Assembly: GCF_003726035.1 (NCBI RefSeq)
Contig: NZ_QICD01000017.1
Span: forward strand, 1 to 48,423
Source of the DNA: Paraeggerthella hongkongensis
GTDB taxonomy: Bacteria; Actinomycetota; Coriobacteriia; Coriobacteriales; Eggerthellaceae
Reading direction: 5' to 3'
DNA length: 48,423 nt
Both the position numbers and the translations under genes were made by a program. Numbering within the stretch: position 1 is the stretch's first letter; every line of letters starts with the position of its first letter. This document shows positions 41,062 to 48,423 of this stretch, piece by piece. Under the pieces are notes generated by a model, which was not told where the DNA came from, ran no database searches, and was given only the letters and a program-made list of their open reading frames with translations.

Positions 41062-43338
41062 GTGAAAGCGATCCTGCAGAGGAGCTATCTGCGCGTGTTC
41101 GCAGCGGTGTTCGCGGTCGTCGCGCTTGTTACCGGAGCAGTTTGCGCGATCACCTTGGTTCGCGGGGAGCAGGTGGTCATGGGGGAGACCGAAGGCTATC
41201 TGGCCGAGCTGTCCCAGCAGACCACGTACAAGATCAACCAGCGCATGGCGTTCAACGTCGAGTTGCTGGAGCACCTAGGGCGCCAGCTCAATGCGCTTCC
41301 CGGTGACGACCAATCTCGTTCCGCGGCCGTGGGGGCCGTTGTGGAGGGCAGTCCTTTCGGCTGGATAGGGTACGTCGATTACGACGGCATCCTGACCGTT
41401 CCCGGAAAAGGGTCCGTCGATGCGAAGGACTACGAGGTCATCGCGAACGCCATCGTGGGCCAGGCGAACGTCGGGTCGGAGCTGGTCGCCATTCCCGAGT
41501 TCGGCGAGGGCGCAGGCGCGCTGTACGCTGCGCCGGCCGTTGGCCCGAGCGATCTGGGCGCGGTGGTGGGATGGATCCCCCAGGACTCCATGCGCCTGCT
41601 CTACAACACGGATACGGCCGACGGCGTGGGCTTTGCGCACATCGTGACGAGCGACGGGGATTTCATCCTCCGTTCCGACAACGCCAATTCCTTGGTGACG
41701 GAGCGCAACTTCTTCGAAGGTCTCGAAGAGGAAGCCGTGCTCGAAGAAGCCGACCTCGATCGGATGATCCAGGATATGCGGCACGGCATGAGCGGTCGCG
41801 TGGGGTACACGGTGCAGGGCCAGCGCCGCGAGGTGAACTACTACCCGCTCGACTTGGGCGGTTGGTACTCTCTTTCCGTGGTTCCCCCTTCGCTGTACGC
41901 CAGCGCTGTTTCCGGCTATGCGAACCAGGCCATCGTGGGCACGGCCCTGCTCGCCTTGGTGTCGTTCGGCGCGTTCGGGGGCTGCCTTGCCTGGGCGACG
42001 TCGCGCAAGAACCGCGAGATCAGCGATCTGGCTTTCGTGGACCCGGTGACGGGCGGGCATACGGTGGCGCGATTCGACATGCTGGTGGCCGAGCGCATCG
42101 AAAACCGCAGCCCGTTCTCTTTGGTGGCGGTGGATATCGAGGATTTCCGCCTGGTCAACGACAGTTTCGGAAAAACTCGCGGCGACGAGCTGCTGTGCTA
42201 CCTGCATCGGGCGATCGTCGAGGGATTGCGCGAGGGGGAGGCTGCCGCGCGGGTGTCGGCCGATGTGTTCAACGTCATGCTGAACGATACCGAGCAGGAC
42301 CGCGTGCGGGCTTGGCTGCGCGATCTGTCGGAGCGCGTGAACGCGTTCAACGGCGAGAACAGCACGCCGTATTTCGTCAAGCTGAACTGTGGATCGTGCC
42401 TTGCCGAATGGCCGAACGACATCGTTACCGTCAGGGATCGGGCCAACACCGCGCGGAAGTCCCCGTCTGCAACGGGCAGCCGCTTGTACCGGTGCGCGTT
42501 CTTCAGCGACGTGGATCACGAGCGCCTGATCCGGGAGAAGGAAATGGAGAACGAGATGGAGCGCGCGCTCGACAACGGCGAGTTCATCTTGTTCCTGCAG
42601 CCCAAGATCAGCTTGGAAACGGGGCGGGCCATCGGCGCGGAAGCGCTTGTCCGTTGGGATTCCCCGAAGCGCGGCTTGATCCCGCCGGTGGATTTCATCC
42701 CCCTTTTCGAGCGCAACGGCTTCGTCATGAAACTCGACCTGGCCATGTTCGAGAAATCCTGCGCGCTCATACGATCGTGGATCGACGCGGGGATCGAGCC
42801 GCTGCCCCTTTCGGTCAACCTATCCCCGCTGCATCTGCGCGACGAAGGCTTCCTTGCCGCCTTCGAGGCGTTGCGCGAAGCCTACGACGTCCCCGCGGGG
42901 CTCCTTGAATTCGAGCTGACCGAAAGCGTTGCGTTCGAAAGCCTCGATCTGCTGCGAGAGACGGTCGATAACATCCACGAGCTGGGATTCCTTTGCTCCA
43001 TGGATGATTTCGGCAGCGGATACTCGTCGCTCAACGTTCTGAAGGACATACCCGTCGACACCTTGAAGATCGACCGTCAGTTCTTCCTGGGCGACGAAAG
43101 GCGTTCCGAGATGGTGGTGGAGTCGGTCATCGATCTGGCGAAAAAGCTCAACATGGGAACCATTGCCGAGGGCGTCGAGACCATTCCGCAGATCGAGTTT
43201 CTGCGCAATGCCGAATGCGATGCCGTGCAAGGATACGTGTTCTCCGCCCCGGTTCCGATCGATCTGTTCGAGAAGATGACGTTCGGCCGCGTTGGATCGG
43301 ATGGGGGAGCGCAGCCGGCAAGCTTCATGTCGCTTTGA
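41062..43338 (+). CDS. Membrane GGDEF-EAL protein, probable c-di-GMP phosphodiesterase
   Basis: This 758-residue protein has a membrane helix (about 9-32), an extracytoplasmic sensor domain of about 255 residues (dCACHE-like), a second helix (about 289-312), then GGDEF and EAL domains. The GGDEF signature is RGDEL (about 373-377) and so probably has no cyclase activity. The EAL domain keeps its catalytic set: EALVRW (about 527), the Asn of [33 protein letters not shown] and EGVET. It should therefore hydrolyse c-di-GMP in response to an external signal. GTG 41062 is preceded by AAAAGGGGAT. It follows the hybrid kinase but has its own promoter. Confidence 0.92.
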   Translation: MKAILQRSYLRVFAAVFAVVALVTGAVCAITLVRGEQVVMGETEGYLAELSQQTTYKINQRMAFNVELLEHLGRQLNALPGDDQSRSAAVGAVVEGSPFGWIGYVDYDGILTVPGKGSVDAKDYEVIANAIVGQANVGSELVAIPEFGEGAGALYAAPAVGPSDLGAVVGWIPQDSMRLLYNTDTADGVGFAHIVTSDGDFILRSDNANSLVTERNFFEGLEEEAVLEEADLDRMIQDMRHGMSGRVGYTVQGQRREVNYYPLDLGGWYSLSVVPPSLYASAVSGYANQAIVGTALLALVSFGAFGGCLAWATSRKNREISDLAFVDPVTGGHTVARFDMLVAERIENRSPFSLVAVDIEDFRLVNDSFGKTRGDELLCYLHRAIVEGLREGEAAARVSADVFNVMLNDTEQDRVRAWLRDLSERVNAFNGENSTPYFVKLNCGSCLAEWPNDIVTVRDRANTARKSPSATGSRLYRCAFFSDVDHERLIREKEMENEMERALDNGEFILFLQPKISLETGRAIGAEALVRWDSPKRGLIPPVDFIPLFERNGFVMKLDLAMFEKSCALIRSWIDAGIEPLPLSVNLSPLHLRDEGFLAAFEALREAYDVPAGLLEFELTESVAFESLDLLRETVDNIHELGFLCSMDDFGSGYSSLNVLKDIPVDTLKIDRQFFLGDERRSEMVVESVIDLAKKLNMGTIAEGVETIPQIEFLRNAECDAVQGYVFSAPVPIDLFEKMTFGRVGSDGGAQPASFMSL

Positions 43339-43473
43339 GCGCGGGCGGTTTCGAGCGGCGCGCGGCTGTGTTCGGCTCGCCGGCCGCGCATCGGCCGGAA
43401 GTTTCAACAGGAAGCCGGTGGCGGCAGCAGTAGGTAACGGTTATAGATTGACCTGCGCATCGCCTGAGTTTTG

Positions 43474-43482
43474 TGATATAGT
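43474..43482 (+). promoter_or_regulatory. Extended -10 promoter for rpoD
   Basis: TGATATAGT is a TGn-extended -10 (TATAGT) 77 nt upstream of GTG 43559. The TTGACC at 43448-43453 is 23 nt away, too far to be its -35. Confidence 0.6.
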
Positions 43483-43558
43483 GTTCGGCTGTATCTTTGC
43501 GCCTAGAGCGTGCATGTCTTCATGCCCTGTGCGCCATCCTGTTGGAAAGGAAGATCAC

Positions 43559-44794
43559 GTGGCCCAAGCCTCTAAGAAACAGCCGGTACAAGCGAATGAC
43601 CAAGCGAAAGCCCCGATTGAATCTGAGGAGATGCTTGACGACGACGCGCTCGACGTCGAACCGGACGTAAGCGCTACCGATACGCTCGAAGACGATAAAC
43701 TCGAAACGCCTCTGTCCGAAGATGGCGAAGAGGACGAGGACCTGCTTGCGGGCATTCCCGAAGAAGAGCTCAAGGCCGTCAGCGAAGTGCAGTTGCCGAA
43801 GGTGGGGGCTAAGAGCGGCCGCGTTCGCTCGTCGGTGCGCAAGCGCAACGCCGATGCGTCCGTGACCATGCTCACCGGCGACCCCGTGCGCATGTACCTC
43901 AAGGAAATCGGCAAGGTTCCGCTGCTCAACGCAGCTGAAGAGATCGACCTGGCCATGAAGATCGAAGCCGGCGTCGCTGCAAGCGAAGAGCTGGACAAGG
44001 CCGAAGACGAGGGCATCGAACTCGAGCGCCGCGAGAAGCGTCGCCTTGGCCGCATCGAGCAAGTGGGTTTGGACGCCAAGCAGCAGCTCATCGAGGCGAA
44101 CCTGCGCTTGGTCGTGTCCATTGCGAAGCGCTACGTCGGTCGCGGCATGCTGTTCCTGGATCTGATCCAGGAAGGTAACCTCGGTCTTATCCGCGCAGTC
44201 GAGAAGTTCGACTACACGAAGGGCTTCAAGTTCTCCACGTACGCCACGTGGTGGATCCGCCAGGCCATCACGCGCGCCATCGCCGACCAGGCGCGCACCA
44301 TCCGCATTCCGGTGCATATGGTCGAGACTATCAACAAGCTGGTCCGCATCCAGCGTCAGCTTCTGCAAGAGCTCGGGCGCGAGCCAACGCCGGAGGAAAT
44401 CGGCAAGGAGATGGGCTTGCCGGCCGAGCGCGTGCGCGAGATCCAGAAGATCTCGCAGGAGCCCGTGAGTTTGGAGACTCCCATCGGCGAAGAGGAAGAC
44501 TCCCAGCTGGGCGATTTCATCGAGGACGACGCCGCCGTGGTGCCGCCCGACGCTGCATCGTTCAGCATGCTGCAGGAGCAGCTGTCGAAAGTGCTCGACG
44601 GGCTGGCGGAGCGCGAGCGCAAGGTTATCGCTTTGCGTTTCGGGCTGGAAGACGGCCATCCACGCACGCTTGAGGAGGTCGGACGCGAGTTCGGCGTTAC
44701 GCGCGAGCGCATTCGCCAGATCGAGAGCAAGACGCTGGCGAAGCTGCGCCACCCGTCCCGCTCCTCGAAGCTCAAGGATTACCTGGAAGACTAA
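43559..44794 (+). CDS. rpoD: Primary sigma factor
   Basis: This 411-residue sigma-70 directs RNA polymerase to housekeeping promoters. An acidic N-terminal part (about residues 20-75) precedes region 1.2 ([16 protein letters not shown]). Region 2 has [21 protein letters not shown] then [19 protein letters not shown], and region 4 has [20 protein letters not shown], ending in [11 protein letters not shown] 43559 has GGAAAGGAAG at 43543-43552; upstream ATGs in frame lack a binding site. The intact region 2.4/4.2 implies TATAAT/TTGACA-like promoters, matching those seen here. A terminator hairpin follows. Confidence 0.96.
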   Translation: MAQASKKQPVQANDQAKAPIESEEMLDDDALDVEPDVSATDTLEDDKLETPLSEDGEEDEDLLAGIPEEELKAVSEVQLPKVGAKSGRVRSSVRKRNADASVTMLTGDPVRMYLKEIGKVPLLNAAEEIDLAMKIEAGVAASEELDKAEDEGIELERREKRRLGRIEQVGLDAKQQLIEANLRLVVSIAKRYVGRGMLFLDLIQEGNLGLIRAVEKFDYTKGFKFSTYATWWIRQAITRAIADQARTIRIPVHMVETINKLVRIQRQLLQELGREPTPEEIGKEMGLPAERVREIQKISQEPVSLETPIGEEEDSQLGDFIEDDAAVVPPDAASFSMLQEQLSKVLDGLAERERKVIALRFGLEDGHPRTLEEVGREFGVTRERIRQIESKTLAKLRHPSRSSKLKDYLED

Positions 44795-44797
44795 GGG

Positions 44798-44828
44798 CTT
44801 GGGCGGCTCGAATGCCGCCCAAGTTGTT
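44798..44828 (+). terminator. Terminator after rpoD
   Basis: CTTGGGCGGC (44798-44807) and GCCGCCCAAG (44814-44823) form a perfect 10-bp stem with a 6-nt loop, followed by TTGTT. The next 180 nt hold no gene. Confidence 0.75.
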
Positions 44829-45007
44829 CGACGCCGTAGCGCGGATCGGTTTTGCCGACGAGGCCCCGCGATGTCCGAGTTTTCGCCTTGTTGCCCTTCC
44901 CGCATGTCGCACGGCATGCGGGCTGCGGAGCGGAAGGCGGCGGGCGTCGCGGGGCCTCTTTGCCGGCGCGCTGTTCCAACCTGCGATTTTACGATGGGAC
45001 GTCATGT

Positions 45008-47335
45008 ATGGAAAAATACAACCTCGAGTTGTTCGCAAGCTGTCTTTCCGGATTGGAAAAGCCGCTGGCCGACGAACTGAAGTCGCTTGGAGCTAAGCGC
45101 GTGCGCCCCCTTGGCGGGGGCGTTGCCTTTTTCTGCGATATGCGCGGCGCGCTCAAGGCGTGCTTGTGGTCGCGGCTTGCCTCGCGCGTGACGCTCGTGG
45201 TCGGTCGCGTGAACGCGTCCGATGCCAACCTGCTGTACGAGGGCGCGCGCCGCTTGCCGTGGGAACGGGTCATTGCTTCGGGAGCGAGCATGGCCGTGCA
45301 AGCGCACGGCATGAACGACCAGCTGCGCAATACGCGCTTCACCGCGCTCAAGGTGAAGGACGCGGTGTGCGACCGCTTGCGCGAGATGCGCGGCGAGCGT
45401 CCTGATGTGGATACCGATCAGCCCGACGTTGTGCTCGACGTGCGCATACGCGAAGGGCGAGCGACTATTTCGCTCGATTTGTCGGGAGAGTCCCTGTATC
45501 GACGCATGTACTTGGCGGCCGACGACGGGCCGGACGCTCCTTTGGAGTGCGCGCAGGCCGCCGGCCTGCTGGCCTTGGCCGGCTGGCACGACATAGCCGC
45601 ATCGGGCGCTGCATGCGTCGATCCGACGTGCTCGGACGGCTCGCTTGTCATCGAGGCCGCGTCGGTCGCATGCGACCTTGCGCCCGGCCTTGCTCGCTCG
45701 CGCTGGGGGTTCTTCGGCTGGGCGGAGGCGGACGAGGACGCATGGGGCGATCTTCTCGCCGAGGCCGACGAGCGTTTCGAAGCGGGGCTGGCGCGCGTGG
45801 CGGCGTGCGATGCGCAGGATCCTTCGGCTCCGCCCGATTTGGCGTACGTGCGCTTTGCCGGGGCGACCACGTCGTCGCCCGCTATAGCCCGTGCCCGTCA
45901 GCGCGCCAAGCGCGCAGGGTTGCGTCAGGTTGTGAGCATTGAGCTAGGCGATGCTCAAAGTGCTCCTGACCTGGTTGGACGCGTAGGATCGGCGGCGGCG
46001 CGCGCAATGCGCGAAGCGATGGCCGACAGCGGCGCGGACAGCATGCAGGTTTCCGGGTTCTTGGTGGCAAGCGTGCTGCCCACCGGCGATCGCGCGCAAT
46101 CCGAGGCGCGGCAGCAGGCCGAATCGGCCGCCTTCTCGCGCGCGTCCACGGCGGCGGGTCCGGGCGCGACGTTCGCGGTGGCGGGCGGCGAGGGCATCGA
46201 ATCCCGGTTCGGCGTGGAGCCTTTCGAGCGGACGACGCTCGGCGCGGGCCGGGTTTCGGTCGAGGTGCTCGTGTTCGACGAGCCTCCGGTGGAGCCCGTG
46301 ATCGTGATGGTGCCCGACTCCGCGGGCGGGGCCGAGCATCGTGTCGAGGTGTTCGAGTCTGCATCCGAGCAGTTCGCTTCGCGTCTTCGCAAGGTTGCGA
46401 AAGAGCGCCGCAAGTGGGCGAAGCGCGAGGGCGTGTCGTGCTATCGCATCTACGATGCCGATCTGCCCGACTACGCGGTTGCCATCGACCTGTACACGGG
46501 CGCGGGCCAGGCGTCGGGCAACACGTATGTGCATATAGCCGAATACGCCGCGCCCTCCACGATCGATCCCTCGAAGGCGCAGCGACGCTTCGACGACGTT
46601 CTGTCCCTGGCTCCCGTGGTGTTGGGCGTGCGTCCCGACCACGTGTTCTCCAAGGTTCGCTGCCGCGACAAGGGGGGAAGCCAGTACCGCGGGGCGGGAA
46701 GGCGCTCGTACGTGACTCACGTGCAGGAGGACGGGTACCTGCTCGAAGTCGATTTGTCCGGCTATTTGGATACGGGCATGTTCCTGGATCATCGTCTGAC
46801 GCGCGAGCTGGTGGGCGCTCGAGCCGCGGGCAAGCGGTTCCTCAACCTGTTCGCGTATACGGGCACGGCTACCGTGCACGCTGCGGGCGGGCAGGCGGAG
46901 TCCACGTGCACGGTTGACCTTTCCCAAACGTATCTGGATTGGGCCGAGCGCAACATGGAGCAGAACGGCTTTACGGGCGAAGCGCATGCATTCGAGCGCG
47001 CAGACGTCATGACGTGGATAACGGAGTGTCGCCGCACGCCGCGCAGGTTCGATCTGATCTTCGTCGATCCGCCCACGTTCTCGAATTCCAAGGCCATGGG
47101 CAAGCGCACGTGGGACGTCCAGCGCGACCATGTGGAGCTGCTTATCGGCGTGACCCGTTTGCTGGCCGAAGGGGGCGAGGCCGTGTTCTCGTGCAACCTG
47201 CGCAATTTCAAGCCCGACGAGGAAGCGCTTGCGAAATACGGCGTGGTCATCGAGGATATCACCGCGCAAACCATCCCGCACGACTTCGAGCGCAATCCGC
47301 GCATCCATAAGTGCTACCTGGTGCGCCGCGCGTAA
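45008..47335 (+). CDS. rlmL: RlmKL-type 23S rRNA methyltransferase with a degenerate RlmL half
   Basis: This 775-residue protein has the architecture of the E. coli bifunctional enzyme: THUMP domain, RlmL (G2445 N2) and RlmK (G2069 N7) domains. The RlmK half is intact: LNLFAYTGTATVHAA, a following TVDLSQTYLDWAE, and FVDPPTFSNSKAM (about 685-697). In the RlmL half DPMCGSGT is DPTCSDGS (205-212), the acidic residue that holds the SAM ribose is lost (AGATTSSPAIARA), and NPPYGER is VLPTGDR (356-362). SAM binding and catalysis there look impossible. ATG 45008 lacks a good binding site and follows rpoD by 213 nt. A terminator follows. The symbol follows E. coli usage; only the RlmK activity is expected. 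Confidence 0.88.
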   Translation: MEKYNLELFASCLSGLEKPLADELKSLGAKRVRPLGGGVAFFCDMRGALKACLWSRLASRVTLVVGRVNASDANLLYEGARRLPWERVIASGASMAVQAHGMNDQLRNTRFTALKVKDAVCDRLREMRGERPDVDTDQPDVVLDVRIREGRATISLDLSGESLYRRMYLAADDGPDAPLECAQAAGLLALAGWHDIAASGAACVDPTCSDGSLVIEAASVACDLAPGLARSRWGFFGWAEADEDAWGDLLAEADERFEAGLARVAACDAQDPSAPPDLAYVRFAGATTSSPAIARARQRAKRAGLRQVVSIELGDAQSAPDLVGRVGSAAARAMREAMADSGADSMQVSGFLVASVLPTGDRAQSEARQQAESAAFSRASTAAGPGATFAVAGGEGIESRFGVEPFERTTLGAGRVSVEVLVFDEPPVEPVIVMVPDSAGGAEHRVEVFESASEQFASRLRKVAKERRKWAKREGVSCYRIYDADLPDYAVAIDLYTGAGQASGNTYVHIAEYAAPSTIDPSKAQRRFDDVLSLAPVVLGVRPDHVFSKVRCRDKGGSQYRGAGRRSYVTHVQEDGYLLEVDLSGYLDTGMFLDHRLTRELVGARAAGKRFLNLFAYTGTATVHAAGGQAESTCTVDLSQTYLDWAERNMEQNGFTGEAHAFERADVMTWITECRRTPRRFDLIFVDPPTFSNSKAMGKRTWDVQRDHVELLIGVTRLLAEGGEAVFSCNLRNFKPDEEALAKYGVVIEDITAQTIPHDFERNPRIHKCYLVRRA

Positions 47336-47361
47336 CGGAGCCGCTCGCATTGCTCGCTTGC

Positions 47362-47392
47362 AGCCGCTTGCCACCCGGCAAGCGGCTTTTTT
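47362..47392 (+). terminator. Intrinsic terminator after rlmKL
   Basis: GCCGCTTGCC (47363-47372) pairs with GGCAAGCGGC (47377-47386) around 4 nt, then TTTTTT. It also faces the convergent LemA gene. Confidence 0.92.
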
Positions 47393-47430
47393 GCGCGACG
47401 GGGAAGGGACGGGCCGGACGGTTGCGCTCG

Positions 47431-48102
47431 CTATCGCCCGGTTCGATGCTGCGGCGCTTCTTCGAGCACCGTGTCGGATAGCCCGATGGCCCATAGCATG
47501 TAGGCGTTCATGATGCGGGGCGAAGCTTCCGCCAGCGCGGTGGAGCCGCTTGCGGCGGCCACGGCAAGGGGGTCGGACGCTTCGCGGGGCAGGTAGCGTT
47601 CGCGGGGCGCAAAGCCACGCTGCTTGGCGATGAGCAGCGTGGGAAACGTGCGCCCCGCGTTGCCGTACATGGTGGCGCGGTTGTTGTAGAGTCCCTTGCA
47701 GGTTGTCATGCGATCTTCCAGCTTTCCCAGATCCTCTAGGAGAAGCGCGAAGGGCGCGCGCTCGAGCAGGGCAGATGCGCGCCCTTCGATAAGGTCGAGC
47801 AGGTTGCGATGCGCTACGCAGAGCGCATCGTCGGCTTCTGCGGCGCGCGTCGGGTCTTCAGCGGCCTGCGCATCGGCAAAGGCGCGCTCGACGGCTTGCA
47901 GGGCGGAGGGGTCGTCCACGCCGTTTGCCCGTGCGGCGTCGGTTATCCGCGCCATGACGTCGTTTCGGCTGCGGCGGGTCGCTTGCAGCTGCTCCCACAT
48001 GGCGTCCGACTCTCGACCAAGGCTGGCAAGGTTGCGTGCGAGGATGGTCATGACGGCGAAGGCGCCGGCAAGAAGGAAGGCGATGGGGATAAGCAACGTC
48101 AA
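47431..48102 (-). CDS. LemA family protein
   Basis: This 223-residue protein has one N-terminal membrane helix (LTLLIPIAFLLAGAFAVMTIL) and a long helical LemA domain. The family signature is LYNNRATMYGNAGRTFPTLL followed by IAKQRGF, and YLP near residue 177. Helices in the middle are Ala, Glu and Arg-rich and may coil. LemA proteins are widespread and of uncertain role, often linked to envelope functions. A TTG at 48102 is the likely start: AAGGAG lies 6 nt upstream and the membrane helix then begins at once; an upstream in-frame ATG at 48231 gives an unconvincing extension. Confidence 0.82.
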   Translation of the reverse strand: MTLLIPIAFLLAGAFAVMTILARNLASLGRESDAMWEQLQATRRSRNDVMARITDAARANGVDDPSALQAVERAFADAQAAEDPTRAAEADDALCVAHRNLLDLIEGRASALLERAPFALLLEDLGKLEDRMTTCKGLYNNRATMYGNAGRTFPTLLIAKQRGFAPRERYLPREASDPLAVAAASGSTALAEASPRIMNAYMLWAIGLSDTVLEEAPQHRTGR

Positions 48103-48145
48103 GGCGTGCTCCTTCGGTTGGAGGGCCGCAGCGGGAACCGTCCTT

Positions 48146-48174
48146 ATTGTAGGGTCGCTCGACCGCTCTGTTCC
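48146..48174 (-). promoter_or_regulatory. Promoter for the LemA gene
   Basis: On the minus strand: GGAACA (48174-48169), a 17-nt spacer, TACAAT (48151-48146), about 45 nt upstream of the TTG start. Confidence 0.45.
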
Positions 48175-48304
48175 ATACCGCAGGAAGTATGGTTTCGGGT
48201 GCTCATCTCCCTCGGAGGGTGGTAGAGGCATGCGTGCAGAGCCGCGTTTGCGGGCTGCTTCGGCCGCCGTGCTGGGAAGGGGGGAGCGGGTGGGCGTGGG
48301 TTAA

Positions 48305-48423
48305 GTTTCAAAAAGTGTGTCTATTTCTACCCTGTATTACCAGTTCATCAATAGAAAATAGACCCTAGAAGTTGTTTCGCACCAACTTCTAGGTGTTTCA
48401 AAAAGTGTGTCCGATTTCACCTT
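48305..48423 (+). repeat. AT-rich repeat cluster at the window end, possible insertion-sequence edge
   Basis: GTTTCAAAAAGTGTGTC occurs twice, at 48305-48321 and 48395-48411. Between them are two inverted repeats: GTCTATTT (48319-48326) with AAATAGAC (48356-48363), and CCTAGAAGTTG (48364-48374) with CAACTTCTAGG (48383-48393). The last copy, read inward from the window end as TTTCAC...GTTTC, looks like the terminal repeat of an IS256/mutator-type element, of which no transposase is inside the window. The base composition is unlike everything upstream. Confidence 0.5.

Noticed and set aside
43448-43453. TTGACC as the -35 of the rpoD promoter
   Set aside because: Spacer to TATAGT is 23 nt; an extended -10 (TGATATAGT) explains the promoter better.
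44829-45007. Possible coding sequence between rpoD and rlmKL
   Set aside because: Frames extend from the rlmKL gene upstream but are Arg/Gly-rich, lack a start signal and begin near the rpoD terminator.
1-48423. CRISPR arrays, tRNA or rRNA genes, toxin-antitoxin pairs, phage genes
   Set aside because: No regularly spaced repeats, no T-loop (GGTTCRA) with matching acceptor stem, and no such proteins were found.

Overview
The window is a GC-rich bacterial chromosome segment, dense in genes, with many GTG/TTG starts, short 3-10 nt gene overlaps and long antisense open frames that are by-products of codon bias. Gene content points to class Coriobacteriia, probably Eggerthellaceae (Eggerthella/Gordonibacter-like): a coriobacterial-type membrane [NiFe] uptake hydrogenase, several Fe-S proteins, an aldo/keto reductase fused to ferredoxin modules, and housekeeping genes of actinobacterial character. 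The taxonomic placement is inference from gene content.

Layout. 1-5.2 kb: a MarR regulator with a palindromic upstream region, overlapping a two-subunit ABC exporter whose ATP sites are asymmetric. 5.2-9.2 kb: a HAD phosphatase, then a tight three-gene unit (AAA+-like protein without a P-loop, Rrf2/IscR-like regulator, MutY-like glycosylase without Fe-S ligands). 9.4-11.3 kb: a Mn2+ (yybP-ykoY) riboswitch and mntP, convergent with prephenate dehydratase. 11.6-17 kb: [NiFe] hydrogenase small subunit, large subunit and cytochrome b, an FMN reductase on the other strand, then a small membrane protein and the hydrogenase maturation protease. 17-20.1 kb: DUF488, a PaaI-like thioesterase, the aldo/keto reductase and endonuclease III. 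20.6-25 kb: mfd and an EamA transporter. 25-27.5 kb: DUF1697, an M19 dipeptidase and a second hotdog thioesterase. 27.5-33.6 kb, all minus strand: ATP-grasp protein/DUF1461, then gltX/polyferredoxin/proline-rich membrane protein. 34-38 kb: metK behind a SAM-I/IV-type riboswitch, and priA behind what may be a leaderless start. 38-43.3 kb: a hybrid sensor kinase with two periplasmic binding domains, and a GGDEF-EAL protein with a degenerate GGDEF. 43.5-48.1 kb: rpoD, a bifunctional-type RlmKL whose RlmL half has lost its catalytic motifs, and a LemA protein. The last ~120 bases are AT-rich with a 17-bp direct repeat and hairpins, probably the edge of an insertion sequence.

No rRNA, tRNA, CRISPR array, phage module or complete mobile element was seen. 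The most interesting signals are: (1) a homologous ~90-nt intergenic element present twice in the same orientation (26952-27046 and 33798-33890); (2) a second, weaker hairpin repeat family (9250-9323 and 20291-20370); (3) the SAM riboswitch whose closing stem runs into the metK ribosome binding site; (4) three proteins keeping a fold but losing catalytic motifs (AAA+ without P-loop, RlmL half of RlmKL, GGDEF); (5) a four-cluster polyferredoxin of unknown function co-transcribed with gltX.
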